Below, piece by piece: positions 59,120-64,000 of a stretch of 64,000 nucleotides of DNA (position 1 is its first letter; each line of letters begins with the position of its first letter). The translations under genes were made by a program, and so were the position numbers. Source of the DNA: Rachycentron canadum (taxonomy: Eukaryota > Chordata > Actinopteri > Carangiformes > Rachycentridae); assembly GCA_038496675.1 (NCBI GenBank), contig CM076649.1:22358090-22422089 (forward strand), in the 5' to 3' direction. Under the pieces are notes generated by a model. It was not told where the DNA came from. It did no database searches and saw nothing but the letters and a program-made list of their open reading frames with translations.

Positions 59120-62100
59120 TTTGACTTCTTAATTTTTGACAACTCAACCAGCAAGTTCCAATGGACACTGCTAGGTTCCACGGACGCAGACCAAGGGGGA
59201 CGCCACTTCTCCGGATAAGGCACACAAAAGCCCGCTTGGCCTTTGAATATGCTCATTTGGACAAAGAAGAAGACTTCTGGTCTTCTGTTTTATGGTCAGA
59301 TGAAACAAAAGTTTAATTGTTTGGCCACAATGATGTATCCTTCATTTGGCGTTTAAAAAAAGGAGAAGCCTTCAACCCTAAGAACACCATCCCCACTGTC
59401 AAACATGGTGGTGGGAACCTAATGCTTTAGGGGTGTTTTTCAGCCAATGGACCAGGGAACCTAATCACAGTAAACAGCAACATGAAAAAAGAGCAATAAA
59501 TCAAGATTCTCAACAACATCAAACAGTCTGCAGAGAAACTTGGCCTTGGGCACCAGTGGACATTTCAGCACAACAACGACCCAAAACACACAGCAAAAGT
59601 GGTGAAGAAATGGTTAGTGGACATTCACATTCACGTTTTGCAGTGGCCCAGCCAGAGTCCTGACTTGAATCCAATTGAGAATCTGTGGAGGGAGCTAAAG
59701 ATCAGGGTGATGGCAACCTGAAAGAGTTGGAGCTCATCGCTAAAGATGAATGGGTGAAAATACCAGTGGAGACGTGCAAAAAGCTGGTCAGCAATTATAG
59801 GAAGCATTTGATTGCTGTAATAGCCAATAAAGGTTTTTCTATTGATTATTGAGAAGGATATGAATAATTTTGGACATGCCACTTTTTGTTCAAATGTAAA
59901 TAAAAGCTGAGAAATAATTTTTTCCACAATTATGCCTCTTGTACATCGTCTTATCTTCTGGGAAACACGTGTGTCATTTCCAAGCAAGAAAAAAACTTGC
60001 TGGTTGAGTATGAGTAACTTTCAAAATTTGCCTGAGGTATGAATAATTTTGGGCTTAACTGTATGTTAACAGATTGTTGCCCTCATTTGTCTTTGAGCTA
60101 TGAAGTCAACTGTAACAGTCCTGCATGGAAATTTGTTGTTCAAAGAATAAACCATTGAACAGGTCTCCTCTGGTTCTCACTTTGACTGGTTTACCAATGC
60201 AAAAGCTCATTGGTGACACAGCAAATCACAAATCCAATTCTCTACACATACCCATTACATAATCACAGACGCAGTTTAAGTGAACCCTTGGACTTAACAG
60301 GTTGCACCACCTTTAACAACAATAACCAAGTTCTTCTAGTAGCTGCGGCTCAAACCTGCACAACATTCAGCAGGTATTCATTGGTACAGCTCTCTTCAAA
60401 TCAACCTCAGCATCTCAATTAGGTTAAGGTCTGAGCTCTGACTGGGCCACTACAAAAAGCAACTGTCCAGGTTTGCCATCAAGTTTTACCACAATGTTTT
60501 TTTTTTTTTTGGTTTTTTTTTTTTTTTTTTGGAGCGCAGCAGTTTCCTCCGTGGTGCAACTCCTGTTCAGTGTTTGTGTACAGTAGTGTTTTTTGTAAGT
60601 CAAAGTAGCTCTTACCTACACTGTCAAACTGGTTTCATTGTTTGGACTCCAGTTGCTAGCTCCTGACTGCAGTTAGCTTTTGTTGACAACGGAGGGGTTC
60701 ACATATTTTTCCAACTTACACTGAGAATACTTGATGTATTCAACATAAAAACAATGCACAAATGTGTGTTAAAGATTACTGATTAGATCAGTTCATTATT
60801 GTCATTGATGAAGATCAGACCATATTTTTAGATACATCTATGCATAAATACAGATAATTCCAGGGGGTTTGCTTGCTGTTTTCTTGCCCCTGTATAGCTA
60901 TTGTAATGCAGTATTGAGGTGACTTTTGCAGTGACTTGTGATTAACACCGTGGCCACTTAATAGTATAGGGTAACACTATGAGTGTGAGAGAGAAGTAAC
61001 CTAACAGTGGGTGTTGACCACTGCTCACCACTTTCACTCTTTCATAGAAACCCCGAGAGATGAGAAGATTTTTTTTTTTTTTAATTTATAATCTCAGCAT
61101 TTAGAATAATCACTCAAAAACAAGATGAGGTGCATAGAAACAGCTGTCAATAACTTTTTGCATGCCGCACTGTAATAGATCTTTACTTATTATATAGATA
61201 ATTTTTTGATAACCTGTTGAAGCAGTTAAAATTCTTGTTAGTAGATAGCAATATCAATAAGGTATGTTTTTTTTCTGCAGCATTTCTTATCTTCAGGCAA
61301 GATAAAGTGTAGCTGGTTTGCCACTGCGTTGGATATTTTGTTTTTAAGTACAACATTTATAAGTTTAATGCATAATAAATTAAAATAAATGTAATGTTTT
61401 TCATGCCTAGTTTTTCAGGTGTACTGAAAAACATTAAACTGCAACTTCAAACCCAGATATATACCATCACACCCCTATATAGTCAGTGGCCACTGAGTAA
61501 ACTGCAATCAGGGGCAGGAGCTGTGGCAAGTCAGGGGCTGCTGTCTCTCTGTCTCTTTAAATGCACCATCATCCTTGCTGTCATTGTGGACTGCAAATCT
61601 AAAGCTTTTCTACAGCTAACAGCTAACACTTGTGTAAAAGAGCTGGTTCACAACACATGTAAAAAGTGACCATCTAAAACTCTGATGCCATTGTGTCTCT
61701 TAAACAGATACATTGTCAGGAGAAAGGAGGCTGCTGACAGACGCCCACACAGACCGCTGTGGTGACCTGTGGGTAGCCATTACCTTGACAGTCACATGCT
61801 GTGATAGCCTAATGAAGTTTAAACTAACCACATTTAACTTGAACTTTAAAGTTTGAAGCTACCAAATCGAGTTTACATATCCAAGGTTATGTGTGTCAAT
61901 AGGCCATTAATAAGACTTGATTTTTCATAGCACGGTTCATAATAATTTGACCAATCAGGCTTTAGGTGAAACTAGTAGCTCTTGCTACTCTTGCTATATT
62001 GGTGACAGACTACATGATGTTACTATGTGTTTAAGAAGTTTCCTACTAACCATTCAATTTAACATATCCATGAGACTTTCACATTACTTACGCAGTGATT

Positions 62101-62517
62101 ACCGCGATGAGTATAAACACTCGGTTTTGCTGAGTGTGTGGAGCTACTTTTCTTTTATTTCATAAATTAGGGTAGTCGCGGGTGTACCTCCCTTTCGAGT
62201 ACAATAACCCACGCTATACAAATGTGAACTCTAATGTAACTAACATACTGTAGTCTACTCGGTAAGGCACACAACGAAACATCACGGCTGCTGTAGACAG
62301 ACTGTGAGGCAGCTTAGCTAGCCAGTGATTTAGCTAGCATCATTAAGGGCAGCGTTTTAGTTCAACTGTCAACAACAATGCAACTGTACTGATATTGTTA
62401 ACCTATTGCGTAGCTAACATGCTTAGGTGGAAAATCTACCTGTGGAGCAATATCAAAGATTAGAAATTCTAATACGGTCTGTAAGGTCTCCTACCTACCT
62501 GTTCCGGCGGCCGCCAT
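56371..62517 (-). CDS. ube2v1: Ubiquitin-conjugating enzyme E2 variant 1, whole gene
   Basis: Ube2v1 is a catalytically inactive E2-like protein that pairs with Ubc13 (Ube2n) to build K63-linked ubiquitin chains in NF-kB and DNA-damage signalling. Exons 62517-62499, 59052-58904, 57436-57311 and 56517-56371 join in phase to 441 nt, 146 aa; human UBE2V1 is 147. The UEV signatures FRLLEELEEGQKG, GDGTVSWGL and RIYSLKIECGPRYPEHPP are clear, and no catalytic Cys occupies the E2 position. NGVV and the YSN end favour ube2v1 over ube2v2. Substitutions are many for so conserved a family: THWNGMIIGPAK, LSGVHNSNG and RQHMMMKENNRLSQ. Intron 1 (3.4 kb) contains Tc1-type remnants and a CA repeat. Confidence 0.95.
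57311..57436 (-). CDS. ube2v1: ube2v1 exon 3
   Basis: Encodes residues 57-98, TVYEGRIYSLKIECGPRYPE to VHNSNGV, the central beta sheet of the UBC fold. Acceptor TTGCAG, donor GTGAGT. Confidence 0.96.
58249..58296. repeat. Perfect 23-bp inverted repeat with 2-nt spacer
   Basis: Arms at 58249-58271 and 58274-58296 are exact reverse complements separated by AG. The arms have normal base composition and are not simple sequence. It lies in ube2v1 intron 2. It can extrude as a cruciform or fold as an RNA hairpin on either strand. Confidence 0.95.
58904..59052 (-). CDS. ube2v1: ube2v1 exon 2
   Basis: Encodes residues 7-56, VVVPRSFRLLEELEEGQKGG to GMIIGPAK, covering the Ubc13-binding N-terminal helix. 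The acceptor is immediately preceded by a CA microsatellite, which leaves little polypyrimidine tract on the transcript (GT-rich instead). Confidence 0.95.
59055..59116. repeat. (CA)n microsatellite
   Basis: CA tract with one TA interruption directly adjoining ube2v1 exon 2's acceptor and close to Tc1-like copy B. Confidence 0.95.
59143..60062 (+). mobile_element. Tc1-like transposon, long-TIR family, copy B (decayed)
   Basis: CTCAACCAGCAAG (59143-59155) and its exact complement CTTGCTGGTTGAG (59996-60008) are surviving inner terminal-repeat arms. Between them is the catalytic half of a Tc1-like transposase: DFWSSVLWSDETKV (59272 on), then F-Q-H-N-N-D-P-K-H-T-A-K (about 59568) and WPSQSPDLNPIENLWRELK (59645-59701). 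A stop interrupts the first Asp region, and the N-terminal DNA-binding part is missing. The right end reads 'gaggtatgaataattttggg', paralleling copy A. It lies in ube2v1 intron 1, antisense to the gene. Confidence 0.85.
60230..60480 (-). mobile_element. Second Tc1/mariner-type transposase remnant in ube2v1 intron 1
   Basis: The minus strand near 60455-60415 reads close to W-P-S-Q-S-x-D-L-N-x-I-E (frameshifted), and the plus strand follows a repeat common in fish ('gctgcg..tcaaacctgc.caacattcag ... catctcaat..ggttaaggtc'). It is of a different family from the neighbouring copy B and heavily decayed. Confidence 0.5.
60481..62498 (-). other. Rest of ube2v1 intron 1
   Basis: AT-rich intron with T-runs at 60498-60531 and 61068-61083; no exon or additional family recognised. 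Confidence 0.5.
62499..62517 (-). CDS. ube2v1: ube2v1 exon 1 (start codon)
   Basis: Encodes MAAAGT plus the first base of Gly7, with donor GTAGGT. Only 19 coding bases; placed by the CpG-rich setting, the phase match with exon 2 and the MAA-start of the family. Confidence 0.8.
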
Positions 62518-62745
62518 CTTTGTCACCACTTTTCGGAAGCGCGCGCGTAAAACATCATAGGCGCGCGCGTCTACGGCGTCTAAAGCCCATAGATGTATCA
62601 AGGTAAAGGTCCAATTGGCTCTGGCGTCTTCTTCTTCTTCTTCGGCTGACAAGCCAGTGTGGAGAAGATGTGTGCCGCCTCCTACTGTACCGGAGTATTT
62701 ATTGGACGGAAGACCTGTAATGCGAAGCAACATGTCCATGATATA
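62500..62745 (-). promoter_or_regulatory. ube2v1 CpG-rich promoter
   Basis: A dense CpG cluster lies directly upstream of the ATG, with two identical GCGCGCGCGT words (62539-62548 and 62561-62570). The start codon itself sits in a YY1-type AAGATGGCGGC. No TATA box: typical of a housekeeping promoter. Confidence 0.55.
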
Positions 62746-63770
62746 TTTTCGTTGTCTGGCTTGATCTAACTTAGGTTAGTTTTTAATTAAAAAATCAACA
62801 TTTATCAACTTGTGGTGCTGATTGAAAAAGGTGTAGTAATGTCAGTGTTTATGCTGCCAAAGCAGAGAGGAGTGGGCTAGTGGTTGATGTGTGATGAGTA
62901 TGATGTGTGACTGACGGATATGTTCGTTACGATCATGGGAAATATTGAACAGTGTGTGGATCATTGTTCTAATCAAAGACATCAGAAGGTTTCATTTTTA
63001 TTTCGTCATCATTATTATCACCATATAGTCTCCCTGTGTTATTCTGAGCCGCAGTGACGAAGAAGAGAGTAAAAGCTTCATCACTGTCAGAAGTCCTGTG
63101 GGATTAAAGAATCTCTTCAAATTCAGTTCAAGTCAAGCATTGTCATGTAGGCTAGTTATTTAGTGTGATTCTCCTGTTTGTTAGAGGCCCTGTTTTAAAC
63201 ATGGTTAGCCTCATACAGCAAAACAAATAGACTATATATAAATGTTACATATAAATTATAAATTCTCCTCATGTTATGGCAATTCACCATCCTCCACTAG
63301 AGAGACATGTAAGGCCATGGATTTGACTCTGTTTACAGTAAGTCTGCTCTGTATTGAATCTGGTATATGTTTTTCTAGGGGTCTTTGATGCTGCTTTATA
63401 AACTATGCAACTAAAATCAACAGAGAATCTCATCAAAGTCTTGCATATATTTAAAATTTTTTCCCTGTCAATTCCTTAAGTCATTCACTCATTGCAATAC
63501 TTGTTGGTCTCAATATTTCAGTATGATTTTTAAAAAAATAACATTTTTAATTATTACAACCCTTTTCATAGGTTTGCTAAATAGTGTTAACCTGTGTCCA
63601 TTATTAGTGAAAAGCATATAGCATGACTTTGTTACTGAGATTTTGAGTCCTCAATCAGGATAATCTCTCTAGAGTGACTGTTATTTTCTGTGCATTTTTA
63701 ATTACATGTCAGATGCTTTTCTGCCTTTTCCAGTTTTCACCATCTACGTACACTAATAATTATATACCTG
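62746..63770. other. Unassigned sequence upstream of ube2v1
   Basis: AT-rich sequence with no exon or repeat recognised. Confidence 0.35.
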
Positions 63771-63792
63771 TTACCCTAACCCTAACCCTAAC
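63771..63792. repeat. Short interstitial telomere-like repeat
   Basis: Three perfect CCCTAA units (63774-63791) with TTA before and C after match the vertebrate telomere sequence. Confidence 0.85.
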
Positions 63793-63809
63793 TAATTATT
63801 ATTAGTTAT

Positions 63810-64000
63810 TATTATTTTTACTGTCATTATTAACACTATTATTGCTTCCTCTATCATTTTAACTTACTACTGTTATTTACGAATGTACTATTATTAATAG
63901 TATCAGTCATTGACATTATCATTAATACTCTTTACATCTGTATGTGTTGTTTGTATTCTATTGTGTTCTTTTCTCGTGTTCTCGTAGTGGATTTGTTGGG
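63810..64000 (+). mobile_element. L2-type LINE 3' tail, cut by window end
   Basis: The sequence 'tactgttatttacgaatgta ... atcagtcattgacattatcat ... gtagtggatttgttggg' parallels the 3' UTR of the L2 copy at 3915-4170, in the same orientation. A CT-rich internal part is deleted relative to that copy, and the element continues beyond the window. Confidence 0.75.

Noticed and set aside
58871..59256. Cys/Val-rich extensions of the ube2v1 exon 2 frame
   Set aside because: They run into the CA array and Tc1-like sequence; splice sites limit the exon to 58904-59052.

Overview
The window is vertebrate nuclear DNA, almost certainly from a ray-finned (teleost, percomorph-like) fish. It has short conserved exons in long AT-rich introns, GT/AG junctions, CA and TATG microsatellites, and a mix of decayed Tc1/mariner, L2, L1 and LTR-type repeats that is usual in teleosts. 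Four protein-coding genes can be built exon by exon, all on the minus strand: csnk2a1 (casein kinase 2 alpha, 12 coding exons, 393 aa, 10274-20292), tcf15 (paraxis bHLH factor, 2 exons, 179 aa, 34181-35268), a Scratch-family zinc-finger repressor, probably scrt2 (2 exons, 324 aa, 41894-44350), and ube2v1 (catalytically inactive E2 variant, 4 exons, 146 aa, 56371-62517). All four reading frames close exactly across the proposed splice sites.

Layout. 1-150: a possible last exon and poly(A) signal of an unidentified plus-strand gene. 2.3-4.3 kb: 5'-truncated L2 LINE. 4.9-5.6 kb: LTR-retroelement remnant. 5.6-10 kb: mostly unassigned sequence and probable csnk2a1 3' flank. 10.3-20.3 kb: csnk2a1, with an L1-type LINE remnant in intron 8. 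20.3-34 kb: intergenic, with the likely csnk2a1 promoter near 21.2-21.5 kb, a small TTAA-bounded MITE and three Tc1/mariner-type remnants. 34.2-35.3 kb: tcf15. 35.3-41.9 kb: intergenic. 41.9-44.35 kb: scrt2. 44.35-55.5 kb: a gene-poor interval that may hold scrt2 regulatory DNA. 55.5-62.5 kb: ube2v1, with two Tc1-type remnants in intron 1. 62.5-64 kb: CpG-rich ube2v1 promoter, a short interstitial telomere-like repeat, and the start of another L2 3' end.

The genes do not form an operon or pathway. CSNK2A1, TCF15 and SCRT2 are neighbours in the same order and orientation on human 20p13 (from memory), so the block is ancestral synteny. The human gene between TCF15 and SCRT2 (SRXN1) was not seen here. 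CK2 alpha is a constitutive kinase and Ube2v1 partners Ubc13 in K63-linked ubiquitin chain formation; Tcf15 and Scratch are developmental transcription factors of paraxial mesoderm and neurons.

I found no new multi-gene system. The most unusual structures are a perfect 23-bp inverted repeat with a 2-nt spacer in ube2v1 intron 2, a fold-back (template-switch) scar in a Tc1-like copy, and substitutions in the Tcf15 DNA-binding basic region.
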